64,000 bases of DNA from Streptomyces spongiae (GCF_009377185.1 NZ_VJZC01000003.1:21156-85155); one strand, 5' to 3'; positions 25,145 through 33,924 are shown, counted from the stretch's first letter. A program made the numbers and translations. Notes: a model not told the origin generated them from the sequence alone.

Positions 25145-26293
25145 CTACGAGGCCCCTCCCAGCCCCAGGAGTTCAGCCGCGTTGTCGTGCGTCACTCTGC
25201 GGCGCACATCCGCCGGCAAGTGCCCCATCTGCCGCTCGATCGCCTGTCGGGAGAAGGGCCAGACGCTGTCGGGGTGAGGATAGTCCGACGCCCACAGCAG
25301 GTTCTTCTCACCGAAGAACGGAAGGAGCGCCATCGCCACGTGGTCGTCCTGGAAGGTCGCGTATATCTGCCGCCTGAAGAGGTCACTCGGCTTCGTGGCG
25401 AGTTCTGCGCCGCCCTTGTCGGCCCAGAACTCCTTCGCCTCCCAGAGCTGGTCGTGCTGGTGGTCGAGTGCCTGAACCAGCCAAGGGAGCCACCCCGCAC
25501 CGCCCTCGGCCAGAACCATCCGCAATCCCGGGTGACGCTCAAGAATTCCCCAGGCGAAGAGGTCGACGAAGGGCTCGACGAAGTTCGCGAGGAACAACTT
25601 GGTGTTCTCGAAGACGCTCGCCGCCTTGCCGGCGACGCGTGCGTTCGGCTTGGCGAACGCCGTGATGTGCCAGGAGAGAATGATGCCGCTCTCCTCGAGT
25701 GCCTGCCAGAGCGGCTCCCAGGCCGGGTCGTCGAGCTTGGGGTCGATGTTGGCAACCATGAAGACGACTTGGCGCACACCGCCCTTCTCCCGCACCCGCT
25801 CAAGCTCGGCGAGTGCGCCCGCGGGCGTCTCCGGCAGCATCGGCAGGCCGATCAGCCGCTCGGGCGCCGCCTTGCAGAAATCGAGCAGCCAGTCGTTGTA
25901 GGCGCTGTAGCAGGCGGCGCGCAGCTCGTGATCGTCGGTCGTGATCTGGTGGACCGGCCCGTAGATGACCTGAGCCGAGACACCGTCGCGGTCCATGTCG
26001 GCGAGCCGCAGCTCCGCGACGGCCGCGCGGCGCGGGCTCGGGTCGTGGATGCCCGCGCGGTCGAAAGCGTCGTAGATCGCCTTGACCGGCCGCTCCGTGG
26101 TGGGGCTCCCCGACGGCTTTCCGACCCAACGGCCCCAGACCTTTCCGTCGCACACCCAGACCGCCCGTCCGTCGCGTTCCTCGACGTGTGGGGCACGGTC
26201 GAGCAGTGACGCGGGGAGCCGCGTGGTCCACAGATCCGCGGGCAGTTGGCTGAGGTCCATGTGATCGTCGCAGGAAATGAGCCTGTCAGTCAT
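25145..26293 (-). CDS. Amidohydrolase-2 family protein (ACMSD-like)
   Basis: A 382-residue TIM-barrel metal enzyme. It opens with SCDDHMDL, where the usual DxHxH of ACMSD-type decarboxylases is reduced to DHMD. Later it shows SWHIT, ERHPGLRMVLAEGGAGWLPW and LWASDYPHPDSVWP, whose aspartate is the family's catalytic residue. Relatives decarboxylate or hydrolyse aromatic-ring and ring-cleavage acids, such as 2-amino-3-carboxymuconate semialdehyde. That would fit an operon with a ring-oxidising flavoenzyme and aromatic precursors, but no substrate can be named. The start ATG has GGAG seven bases upstream. Confidence 0.85.
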   Translation of the reverse strand: MTDRLISCDDHMDLSQLPADLWTTRLPASLLDRAPHVEERDGRAVWVCDGKVWGRWVGKPSGSPTTERPVKAIYDAFDRAGIHDPSPRRAAVAELRLADMDRDGVSAQVIYGPVHQITTDDHELRAACYSAYNDWLLDFCKAAPERLIGLPMLPETPAGALAELERVREKGGVRQVVFMVANIDPKLDDPAWEPLWQALEESGIILSWHITAFAKPNARVAGKAASVFENTKLFLANFVEPFVDLFAWGILERHPGLRMVLAEGGAGWLPWLVQALDHQHDQLWEAKEFWADKGGAELATKPSDLFRRQIYATFQDDHVAMALLPFFGEKNLLWASDYPHPDSVWPFSRQAIERQMGHLPADVRRRVTHDNAAELLGLGGAS

Positions 26294-26487
26294 TGGATTC
26301 TCCGGTCGATAGATGCGGTGCGGGGCGCTGCTGAACCCGATCTCACTGCCCTCCGAAGGGCTCAAGCGGAAGGCGATTCAGATCGGGAATGAACCGTCCG
26401 GGGTTTTGTTCCGCATCCTTCTGACGGAAGGAATGTCGGATTCAAGCGGCCCCGGTCTTTCACGGCGGGGCGCCAGAAACGCGTTCA

Positions 26488-27648
26488 TCAGGAGTCGTGG
26501 CCGAGCGTCAGGCGGCCGAACTGCTCAGCCGCGAAGTCCCAGTTGAGCGCCTGGTGGTGGGACGCGGCGTGGACGTCGCGGTGCAGGCGCTGAATCGGCT
26601 CGGCGTCCATCATGGCCCGGGCGCCGCTCGACTCGTACAGGCGGTTGACGGCCCGCACGCAGAGGTTGACGGTGAACGACGCGTCCCGCACATAGCGGGC
26701 GCGTTCGAGGGGGGAGAATGATCCGCCCTGGCCGGCCCGGTCCAGGATCTCCCGGACGTCGGCGCGGTGCAGCGTGCGGGCCGTGTCGACCTCGGCGGAC
26801 GCCTTGGCCAGCCGGAGCCGCAGCGCCGCGGAGTCCGCGGCCCGGCCGCGGCCGGCGCCGCGTTGGGCCCGCGACGTGAACTCGTCCACCACGCCCTGTG
26901 CCATGCCGATGACCGGTGCGGCCAACGCCCACTCGGTGAACACCCTCAAAGGGACGCCGTAGCTCGCTCGCTTGTGCAGCTCCCACCCCGTGCGGTCGCT
27001 GTCACCGACGCGGTACGGGTTGATCGTGCGGTGCTCGGGAACGAAGACGTCGCGCACGACGACGTCGTTGCTGCCGGTGCCTCGCAGGCCGGAGGCGAAC
27101 CACGTGTCGACGACCTCGTAGTCCACGCGCGGCAGCAGCAGCCACAGCCTGTCGTCGGGGGCCGCGCCGCACGCCACCATCACCCAGTCCGCCGCGTCGA
27201 CACCGCTCGAGAAGGTCCATCGACCGGACACGCGGAAGCCTCCGCTGACGCGTTCGGCCGTGCCGTTCGCCGGATTGAGCGCGCTCGAGGACAGCGTGTC
27301 CGAGCCGTCGGCGAAGTACTCCTCCTGGCACTGCTCGGGGAAGTGGCCGAGCCACCAGTTGTGCGTCGTCCAGACCGCGTAGCACCAGGCCGTCGAGCCG
27401 CATCCGCGCCCGAGCTCCCAGGAGACAGCGAACGCCGTGTCGATATCAAGGCCGACACCGCCGAACCTGTCGGGGGTGCCGATGCGGATCAGGCCGGAGG
27501 CGAGCAGGTCCCGGACCGAGTCCGACGGCACTCGGCGAAGTTGCTCGGCCTGCGCCGATCGCTCCCTCAATATGGGCACCAGGGCCGAGGCCCGCCGCAG
27601 GGCGTCGTGTGGGCCGACTTCTCGCCGTGCTGACGTAGCGGCAGTCAT
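26488..27648 (-). CDS. Flavin-dependent monooxygenase of acyl-CoA dehydrogenase fold (HsaA/XiaF-like)
   Basis: A 386-residue protein of the group D flavin monooxygenase type. Features are GLIRIGTPDRFGGVGLD, GCGSTAWCYAVWTTHNW, WTFSSGVDAADWVM, SGLRGTGSNDV and a C-terminal helix bundle ending ASHHQALNWDF. These enzymes take reduced flavin from a separate reductase and hydroxylate phenols or indoles. With TrpA and TrpB homologues in the same operon, indole or tryptophan oxidation is an attractive guess, not a demonstration. The start ATG at 27648 overlaps the stop of the damaged condensation-domain gene (ATGA). No flavin reductase gene is nearby. Confidence 0.87.
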   Translation of the reverse strand: MTAATSARREVGPHDALRRASALVPILRERSAQAEQLRRVPSDSVRDLLASGLIRIGTPDRFGGVGLDIDTAFAVSWELGRGCGSTAWCYAVWTTHNWWLGHFPEQCQEEYFADGSDTLSSSALNPANGTAERVSGGFRVSGRWTFSSGVDAADWVMVACGAAPDDRLWLLLPRVDYEVVDTWFASGLRGTGSNDVVVRDVFVPEHRTINPYRVGDSDRTGWELHKRASYGVPLRVFTEWALAAPVIGMAQGVVDEFTSRAQRGAGRGRAADSAALRLRLAKASAEVDTARTLHRADVREILDRAGQGGSFSPLERARYVRDASFTVNLCVRAVNRLYESSGARAMMDAEPIQRLHRDVHAASHHQALNWDFAAEQFGRLTLGHDS

Positions 27649-28592
27649 ATCATCACTCCATTGCGGAATACGTACATTCGTAGGGCTCGGAAGAACGCGT
27701 CCAGGACGGATTCCAGGCGAAGGCTCAGCTCCGTCACCAGCGTTCTCGGGACACCGGGCGGTAACTCGATCCGGCCGGACAGACCGAGAGCGCCACGGTC
27801 CGTGAGCAGTACGGTCCATGGCCATCGAGCCGCGAGGGGGACCACGTCCAGCGAGCGCACCGCCCAGCCGGGGACGGACAGCGTCGCGGCCGGATCGGGG
27901 TGCCCACACCACGACCAGGGGCGCGATGGGGCGCGCGTCGCGCGGGCCTCGTTCAGCCATGAGGGAGGGGAACGGTGTCCCCGCCAGGGTGCGCGCCTCG
28001 GTCACGGCGAGCGTCGTCGCCCCGTTCCGCCGGGCGGCGTCGCGGACTCGGCCCCAGACCTCCGGCCCGGCGGAGAGCTCCTGCACCCCGCACGAGTCCA
28101 GCGGAGCCGGGCCCAACTCCACATCGCCGGGCAGCGACCACGCGCGGGCCCGCTCCCCCGCGGACCGCACGGCCGACTTGCCCTCCGGGGAATCGAGGCG
28201 GTGTCGCTGCCGGTGCGCATAGGCCGCGTAACCGTGCTCCTCGTCCAGCGGGGCCTCGCCGCCGTTCAGCACGCCCATGTGTTCAGCCGGGACGACGCGG
28301 GCGCTCCAGGCGTCGACCACGACGTGGTGCCAGACGATCAGACTCCGCACACCGCCCGGTGCTCCCGCAAGAACGGCCGCCGAGACCAGGGGCCCCTTGC
28401 CGAGGTCGAATGCCGGGCGCCGGAACTCCACCAGCAGGTCTCGCCAAGCCCAATCCACGGTATGCGCAGGCACTGTCGACCGGGATTCGGTGGAGACCGG
28501 CACGCCACCGGTCACGAACCGGATCCGGTGCTCGCCGACATGTCCACGGAAACCACTCCATCTGCAAAATCGAACAACGCCACCCTTGGGCA
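27645..28592 (-). pseudogene. Decayed NRPS condensation domain
   Basis: Fragments of one C domain can be followed in two frames. From about 28560 to 27905 one frame gives FDLGKGPLVSAAVL, the active-site region VWHHVVVDAW (HHxxxDG with Gly changed to Ala) and AGTPFPSLMAE ending PLVVVW. Near 27900 the sense moves to another frame, giving GHPDPAATLSVPGWAVRSLD and finally FFRALRMYVF. The N-terminal motif is missing, about 85 residues between GATTLAV and TEARTLAG are lost, and a frameshift splits the rest. The second frame still ends in an ATGA overlap with the monooxygenase start, so it was once a coupled operon gene. A sequencing error could explain the frameshift but not the two deletions. Confidence 0.75.
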
Positions 28593-28611
28593 TCGATCCT
28601 GCATGAATCGA

Positions 28612-29298
28612 TCAGTTATTCCGGCCACTTACCACGCTCCGGTCAAGCTCTTGCGTGTCAAATGAAGCTGACTCGGACAGAACGTCGAGGCATTGCCGCA
28701 AAATTTCTCCGGGGTCGGCTTCGACTCGCAGCACCGTGAGGTGATTTTCCTCCGCCATTCGTCTGAGCGCCGCGTTGTAGCGTTCTGTGAACTTGATGTC
28801 CTGATCGAACCGGCCGGGTATAACTCCGTCACGCCGCACGACTCGATCCACTATCAATTCGGCCGAACCATCGAGAACAAAACAAAAGTCCGGTTTGACG
28901 ATGTGAGCGACAGCACCGGGCAGCCACTCGGGCTGAGCCAGGCCACGGGCCTCGAACAGAGCCAACATGTCGAACAGATAGCGGTTGACGATCACAACCT
29001 CGCCACGGGCCAAAGCCGGCACAATCACGGCGGCCTGATGGGTGTAGCAATCCGCGAGGTTGAAGTGGAGAAGGGCTTCCTCCGGAAGCACTTGCCCGGT
29101 GCCGTCGCCGAAAAGACTCCGCCGGACGTTCTGGTCCTGCCTCCACCACTCCGTTGGCGCCCAGGCGGGCACACAGGTTCTCGTCGGCGTGATCGCGGCC
29201 AGCAACGCCGCCTCCAGTGTGGACTTTCCACTGCCGTCGAAGCCGCAGATCGCCAGTAGCGTTCCCCGCTGCCCGTGCGGCATCAAGGGGATGTTCAT
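28612..29298 (-). CDS. Thymidylate kinase-like P-loop protein (second copy)
   Basis: A 228-residue nucleotide-kinase-fold protein with P-loop ICGFDGSGKST. The position of the DRY/DRF motif reads NRYLFDMLA, with Asp changed to Asn. CFVLDGSAELIVDRVVRRD precedes the lid. Only the fold is shared with the copy at 24451-25092; the sequences are quite different. The start is the ATG at 29298, overlapping the stop of the APH-like kinase gene (ATGA, 29295-29298), so both are made together. The pair suggests successive phosphorylations of one intermediate, or a kinase partnered with a nucleotide-type substrate. The true substrate is unknown. Confidence 0.78.
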   Translation of the reverse strand: MNIPLMPHGQRGTLLAICGFDGSGKSTLEAALLAAITPTRTCVPAWAPTEWWRQDQNVRRSLFGDGTGQVLPEEALLHFNLADCYTHQAAVIVPALARGEVVIVNRYLFDMLALFEARGLAQPEWLPGAVAHIVKPDFCFVLDGSAELIVDRVVRRDGVIPGRFDQDIKFTERYNAALRRMAEENHLTVLRVEADPGEILRQCLDVLSESASFDTQELDRSVVSGRNN

Positions 29299-30275
29299 CT
29301 CGCTCCAAGTACGTTCGAGGCGCTCGATGCGCGCTTGCACCACCACAGAAGCTCGGAAGGCTCTCCCGATTCCGCGTCCAGGGCCTTCCGCCAGCCTCGG
29401 ATCAGCAGCCCGCACAGTACGGTCAAATCCTGGTGGATTTCACGGAATCCGTTCTCGATTTTCGAATAGGACATGTACGCAGAAATTGTCTCGTCGAGCG
29501 AAATCGGCAAGACACGGGAGTTCATTGCCAAAAACCATCCCAGATCAACAGCGGCAGGGGCGGTCATTGCCATTGACCAATCAATCAGGGACAGCGTGCC
29601 ATCAGGCCGTATGGCGATGTTGTCAAGCTTGAGGTCGCCGTGCAGAAAACAGTTCGGAAGGCGGCCCAGAGCATTTTCCAGAGGGCTGATGTCATCGAAC
29701 AGGGAACGGACCAGATTCCCGATGTCACCCGGCACTCGGTCGAAGAACAACTCCCAGCCACGCAGAATGTCGTCGGCGATTCGGAAACGAGCCAGCTTCG
29801 CGGGATCTGGCCTGAAGAGGGTGAGACGGTCCTCGATCGAACACCAAGGAACGTCGGACCCGCTTGCCGGCGTCAATGAATGCAGACGAGCCATGCCGGA
29901 CAGGATCGCCTCGAGCTGGTGGCGGGTCAGCCGTTCATTCGACAGAAGATGTTCTGAAATGTCCTGCATCAAGATCGAAAAAACGGGGCCGTCCTGCGCC
30001 GACCCGATCGCAGGAGACTCGACTCGATCGTCGCGCACACAGGCGACATCGGCCAGAACCGCTTCCCGGCAGCTCTCGTCCGATGTCGCTCGCATGATCC
30101 AATCTGTGCGGACCGATGTCACCTTCACAACGTAGGACCTGCCCCCGCCGTTGGACTGCTTGTAGATCCGAGCTCCCGAGAAACCGAGTTGCCTCATCTC
30201 CACCCAATTTGCCGACGAGACATCATTCCTCTTGAGCAGGATCTTCAGATTGTGTAGCTCTTCGAAGGACGTCAT
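29295..30275 (-). CDS. APH/choline-kinase-fold phosphotransferase
   Basis: A 326-residue protein kinase-like phosphotransferase. Visible motifs are YVVKVTS (ATP-binding Lys), CFLHGDLKLDNI (catalytic loop HGDxxxxN) and LSLIDWSMA, the metal-binding DxG replaced by DWS as in many APH enzymes. It could phosphorylate a hydroxyl of a pathway intermediate, as in reversible self-protection, or a sugar-like precursor, since an SDR and a DegT aminotransferase precede it. Base composition is noticeably lower in GC than in most genes of the window. It overlaps both neighbours by ATGA. Confidence 0.85.
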   Translation of the reverse strand: MTSFEELHNLKILLKRNDVSSANWVEMRQLGFSGARIYKQSNGGGRSYVVKVTSVRTDWIMRATSDESCREAVLADVACVRDDRVESPAIGSAQDGPVFSILMQDISEHLLSNERLTRHQLEAILSGMARLHSLTPASGSDVPWCSIEDRLTLFRPDPAKLARFRIADDILRGWELFFDRVPGDIGNLVRSLFDDISPLENALGRLPNCFLHGDLKLDNIAIRPDGTLSLIDWSMAMTAPAAVDLGWFLAMNSRVLPISLDETISAYMSYSKIENGFREIHQDLTVLCGLLIRGWRKALDAESGEPSELLWWCKRASSASNVLGAR

Positions 30276-31090
30276 CGCCGTTCTTGCTCTGCGGAGATCG
30301 CCTGGAGGTAGCGGATCGGATCCGAGTTGAAAATCGCGCCGCCCGACACCAGCAGGGTCGCGCCGGAAACATACGAGGACGCCTCGGAGGCCATGTACAG
30401 CGCGGCGTTCGCAACGTCTGACGACTGACCGATCCGCCCCAGAGGATAATACTGAGATCTTTGATCGATGATTTCAGGCGTCGTCAGGAAGGGCTCGACA
30501 AGCGGCGTCTGCACGAGGCCGGGCGCAATCGCGTTGACACGGATGTTGTAGCGCCCCAGTTCCACCGCCATGGTCTGCATGATGTGGGTGATAGCGGCCT
30601 TGGCGGCGCCATAACACCCTTCGCCGCCGGGGCAGGCGTTGAGCGCGTCGAGTGAGCTGAGGAAAATGAGGGACCCACCCTTTCCGCCGGCACGCATGAC
30701 GCGGGCGGCGGCCTGGGCGCCGAACACATAGGACGAGACGTTCAACTTCCACATCTCTTCCATCGCGTCAGGCTCTACATCGATCCAGTCGCACATTGCG
30801 CCGTCCACGAAGCCACCGGCGTTGTTGACCCAAACGTCGATGGTGCCGTACTTCTCGACGGCAGCCGCAGCCAGCGCGTCGATTTCACTCTTCTCCGTCA
30901 CATCGGTTTTCACAACATGTGCTTCGCCGCCGGCGCTCTCAATGTCTTTCTGCAGCTTCGCCAAGTCCTCGGCACTGCGCGCGGCACCAACGACCTTTCC
31001 GCCGTTGGTTGCGTAGGCCATGGCGATCGCGTATCCGATTCCGCGTCCCGCGCCCGTGACCACGCACACTTTTCCTTCGACATCGAACAC
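30272..31090 (-). CDS. Short-chain dehydrogenase/reductase
   Basis: A 272-residue classical SDR: TGAGRGIG cofactor loop, NNAGG, the catalytic Ser-Tyr-Lys in LSSLDALNACPGGEGCYGAAK, and the C-terminal AIAPGLVQTP. The start is a GTG at 31090 with GAGGAA at good distance. NAD or NADP preference is not clear. It could oxidise an alcohol before transamination by the DegT enzyme, or act on the dihydro-ring of an isochorismate-derived acid as EntA does; both fit the neighbours. Its stop overlaps the APH start (ATGA). Confidence 0.9.
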   Translation of the reverse strand: MFDVEGKVCVVTGAGRGIGYAIAMAYATNGGKVVGAARSAEDLAKLQKDIESAGGEAHVVKTDVTEKSEIDALAAAAVEKYGTIDVWVNNAGGFVDGAMCDWIDVEPDAMEEMWKLNVSSYVFGAQAAARVMRAGGKGGSLIFLSSLDALNACPGGEGCYGAAKAAITHIMQTMAVELGRYNIRVNAIAPGLVQTPLVEPFLTTPEIIDQRSQYYPLGRIGQSSDVANAALYMASEASSYVSGATLLVSGGAIFNSDPIRYLQAISAEQERR

Positions 31091-31195
31091 CAGACATTCC
31101 TCTTTCCGATGAGGTTGTTCCGAGTTCCGTACGGTGGGAAGTCCGGCGAACCGGCCGAACCAGCCGCCCGGAAACCATTACCAGCGGATCCGGGC

Positions 31196-32452
31196 TCAGC
31201 TGTAGGCGTTGCACACCTTTGTGATCGCCTCGACGAGGTCGTCGCAGTCCGCCTTCGTCAGAGTGATGGACATGGGAATGTCTATCGTTTCCTTGAGGAA
31301 GGTCGTGCTGCGTTGGTGACGCTTCATGGTTTCCTCCCGAGTTACCTCGGGGAACGCGAATCTCCAGTTCCAGAAACATCGGTTGTTCGGGCGGGAGTCA
31401 TCTCCCAGGCCACGAGCCCCGATCCCTTCGGCATTGAGCGCCCGCACAAACCAACTGACTTGTTGCTCGGTGGCCCCGGGTATCCGGAATATCAGCGACT
31501 CGCCCAGGAACGCACTCTCGGCAACCGGTTGACGCAGGTGGATCGGCTTCACATCGTCCAGGCGGGACGCGACATACCGATAGTTCTCCTGAAATGCGGA
31601 AACCCGCTTCTCCAGGCTGGCGAGCTGGTGTCGAGCCATGGCTCCGCGGATCTCGTCCATGCGGAAGCTGAAGATGGGCAGCGAAAGATCCGAGATGCTG
31701 GGAAGCGACGGGTCCGTGTGCCGTTTGATCTGCTGTTCATACGCCCCGGAGAGCACTACCGCGCGCTCGAAGATGTCGCGGTCGGAGGTGACCATGAAGC
31801 CACCTTCCCCCGTGTTGATGCTCTTGTCGGATTGCGTGCTGAACGCGCCCGCCTTGCCGAACGTGCCCAACTTGCGTCCTCCCAGGCTGACCCCGAGAGC
31901 AGGCACGGCATCCTCGAACAGCGGAACTCCGTGCGAGTCGGCGATGCTGACCAGGCGTTCGATATCGCATCCGAAGCCACGCATGTGCACGACGACCACT
32001 GCCTTTACGTCCGGCGTCAGCTTCGCCCGCAGGTCCGCCGGGTCCATGTGCAGATCTTCGTCGACCTCGACGACAACGGGCGTCGCCCCAGCGAGCATGA
32101 TCGCGCTGGGAGTCGCAGCGAACGTGAAAGCCGGGCATGCGACCGCGTCGCCCGGCCGGACACCGGCGCTGAAGAGAGCAAGCGCCAGGGCCGTGGTTCC
32201 ACTTGAGCACGCCAGCACATAGGGGGCGTCGAAGAAATCCGCGAGCTCCTGCTCGAGCTGACCGACTTCCGTCTCGCGGTGCGGCCTGTTGTCATATCTG
32301 AAGAGACGCCGGCTCTGGATGGCTCGCAGCGCTGCGGACTCGTCTCCTTGACTCAGGTCGACGTAGCCTTTGTCGTATGTCGGCCATTCCGCCGTTCGGA
32401 TTCTCTCGCCACCATTCAACGCGAGAGCGGATTCTTGCAACGTGTGCGGCAT
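31196..32452 (-). CDS. DegT/DnrJ/EryC1/StrS-family PLP aminotransferase
   Basis: A 418-residue PLP enzyme. The family pattern is clear: CSSGTTALALAL, ACPAFTFAATPSAI, VVVVHMRGFGCDIERL, FEDAVPALG and the lysine in FSTQSDKSINTGEGGFMVTSD. These enzymes aminate keto groups of sugars, cyclitols or cyclohexanoid rings (AHBA synthase, scyllo-inosose aminotransferase). With an SDR, a chorismate enzyme and kinases in the same operon, an amino-cyclitol or amino-ring precursor is conceivable. The ATG at 32452 has AAAGGGGG upstream; the longer frame has no family match at its N-terminus. Confidence 0.9.
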   Translation of the reverse strand: MPHTLQESALALNGGERIRTAEWPTYDKGYVDLSQGDESAALRAIQSRRLFRYDNRPHRETEVGQLEQELADFFDAPYVLACSSGTTALALALFSAGVRPGDAVACPAFTFAATPSAIMLAGATPVVVEVDEDLHMDPADLRAKLTPDVKAVVVVHMRGFGCDIERLVSIADSHGVPLFEDAVPALGVSLGGRKLGTFGKAGAFSTQSDKSINTGEGGFMVTSDRDIFERAVVLSGAYEQQIKRHTDPSLPSISDLSLPIFSFRMDEIRGAMARHQLASLEKRVSAFQENYRYVASRLDDVKPIHLRQPVAESAFLGESLIFRIPGATEQQVSWFVRALNAEGIGARGLGDDSRPNNRCFWNWRFAFPEVTREETMKRHQRSTTFLKETIDIPMSITLTKADCDDLVEAITKVCNAYS

Positions 32453-32483
32453 GTGGCCCCCTTTGCCTAAAGATCCAAAACTC

Positions 32484-32504
32484 CGCCGGGCTGGACGCCC
32501 GGCG
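32484..32504 (-). terminator. Intergenic hairpin after the chorismate enzyme gene
   Basis: A 7-bp stem (CGCCGGG/CCCGGCG, seven-base loop) lies 23 bases after the chorismate-enzyme stop. On the minus strand it is followed by a T-rich run, GAGTTTTGGATCTTT. It may be a partial terminator that sets the level of the downstream DegT-SDR-kinase genes. Confidence 0.4.
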
Positions 32505-32526
32505 CGCTCGCGCCCCCGACCGACCT

Positions 32527-33900
32527 TCAGAAGGGCTCTTCCCGGTTGCCCGCTCCGGTTTCGCACGGAACCGAAGCCACCCATAACTGAATTGCCTCCA
32601 GCAGACCGGACAACTTGTCCTGGGTCTCGAGCAGTTCGCTGTGCGCGTCCGACTCCGCGATGACGCCGACCCCGACCTTGGCGTGAATCAGGCCGTCCTT
32701 CAGTAGCGCATTGCGGACGTTCAGGAAGCAGCCGCCGGATTCAAGGTGCAGATGCCCTACCACGCCACCGTAGTAACGGTGGGGCGTCATCTCCGCGTCA
32801 GCGAGGGCCAGCAGCTCCTTCGGGCGGGCGCCCAGCAAGGGAAAAACACTCCCCATCAGGTCGAAGATGGTCACCTGGGGCAGCAGTTCGCCGGTGAATA
32901 CAGAGTGAAGGTGGCAGACATTGCGGAGCTTCTTGACCTGCATATCCTGAACGACGCGAATCGAACCTTCTTCGCAGAATGGCACGAAGCGGTTCTGGCG
33001 GCTCTTCAGCGACGACCTGTGCTCCTTGATCTGCTTCGGGTTCCCATACAGTTCCCTGGCCAGATACTCGTCGCTTTCGCTGGACCTGCAAGTCGCCGCG
33101 ACGACGTCCACCGACAGCGTCCTGCCGCCGATCTCGAGTACGTTTTCCGGGGTGGTGCCCAAAGAGAACACGTTCTCCCGGATGCACGAGAAGTGACTGC
33201 ACGCGTACTCGCCATTCATACGGGCATGCAGCTCATACAGTTCGAACGGGCTGCGAGTCGTCGCCGATTCGCGTTCATAGGCGCGGGTCAGAGTCATCTT
33301 GCCGTCTGGGTGATCCTGCAGAACGCTGATAGCGTTTTCGAGTCGCTTAAAAAAGCTCTCATCGTCCTCGTCGGGAATCCACCCGGTGGCCAGTTCAGAG
33401 AACGACTTCAAATCAGTGGAGTCATTCGGTTGAACCGACAGCGACTGTTCCAGAGAGGAGCGCAGCATGACGCGTCCTTGTTGCTCGCCGGCAGGGTCTT
33501 GCGCATAAGTGATCTCCCCGTCGCCCTGATCGGGCGAAAAGGTGAACTCCAGGGCCGGCTGCACGAGTCGTATGTGCGGAAGGCTCCTGTCAGCAGATCG
33601 CCTATGGATATCAGGACTCACGACAAAGAAGCAGGGCGCGTCCTTCCTCAAGAGCTTCTCGACGCGCTTGAAGATCGACTCGTCAGAGCGCGAGGCACCA
33701 GCAGTTGTCGTCTGCCCATCCACGGTGTGGCTGACGCGCCCATCGCTCACGGAAACCGAAACCTGGCACATGATGCCGATCTTCACGGTTTCGGTGTTCT
33801 TGTTGTGAATGAAGTAGCTTCCCTCTGATTCAGCGAAGCCTGTGTTGCGGAAGAAATGGCAAGCCCGTTCCCAGTACGAGCTCTCCTCACGCGCTATCAT
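32527..33900 (-). CDS. Chorismate-utilising enzyme, isochorismate/salicylate synthase-like
   Basis: A 457-residue member of the TrpE/PabB/EntC/MbtI family. The C-terminal catalytic half shows GKMTLTRAYER, GTTPENVLEIGG, RNVCHLHSVFTGEL, LGARPKELL, RYYGGVVGHL and VGVGVIAESD. The Lys of GKMTLTR aligns by eye with the general-base Lys of EntC/MenF/MbtI (KVxLSR), where anthranilate synthases have Gln. No glutamine amidotransferase gene is nearby. Both points favour isochorismate or salicylate formation over an aminated product, though ammonia-dependent ADIC synthesis is not excluded. The N-terminal 100 residues are poorly matched. A TTA codon lies at 32584-32586 (codon 439). Confidence 0.8.
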   Translation of the reverse strand: MIAREESSYWERACHFFRNTGFAESEGSYFIHNKNTETVKIGIMCQVSVSVSDGRVSHTVDGQTTTAGASRSDESIFKRVEKLLRKDAPCFFVVSPDIHRRSADRSLPHIRLVQPALEFTFSPDQGDGEITYAQDPAGEQQGRVMLRSSLEQSLSVQPNDSTDLKSFSELATGWIPDEDDESFFKRLENAISVLQDHPDGKMTLTRAYERESATTRSPFELYELHARMNGEYACSHFSCIRENVFSLGTTPENVLEIGGRTLSVDVVAATCRSSESDEYLARELYGNPKQIKEHRSSLKSRQNRFVPFCEEGSIRVVQDMQVKKLRNVCHLHSVFTGELLPQVTIFDLMGSVFPLLGARPKELLALADAEMTPHRYYGGVVGHLHLESGGCFLNVRNALLKDGLIHAKVGVGVIAESDAHSELLETQDKLSGLLEAIQLWVASVPCETGAGNREEPF

Positions 33901-33924
33901 GTGTTACCTGCCCTTTGAACCACG

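Noticed and set aside
14414..33900. Identification as a stravidin/amiclenomycin pathway (chorismate enzyme plus one-carbon chain extension)
   Set aside because: No aminodeoxychorismate synthase with glutaminase, no mutase or prephenate-type enzymes and no streptavidin gene are visible, and the chorismate enzyme looks isochorismate-type.
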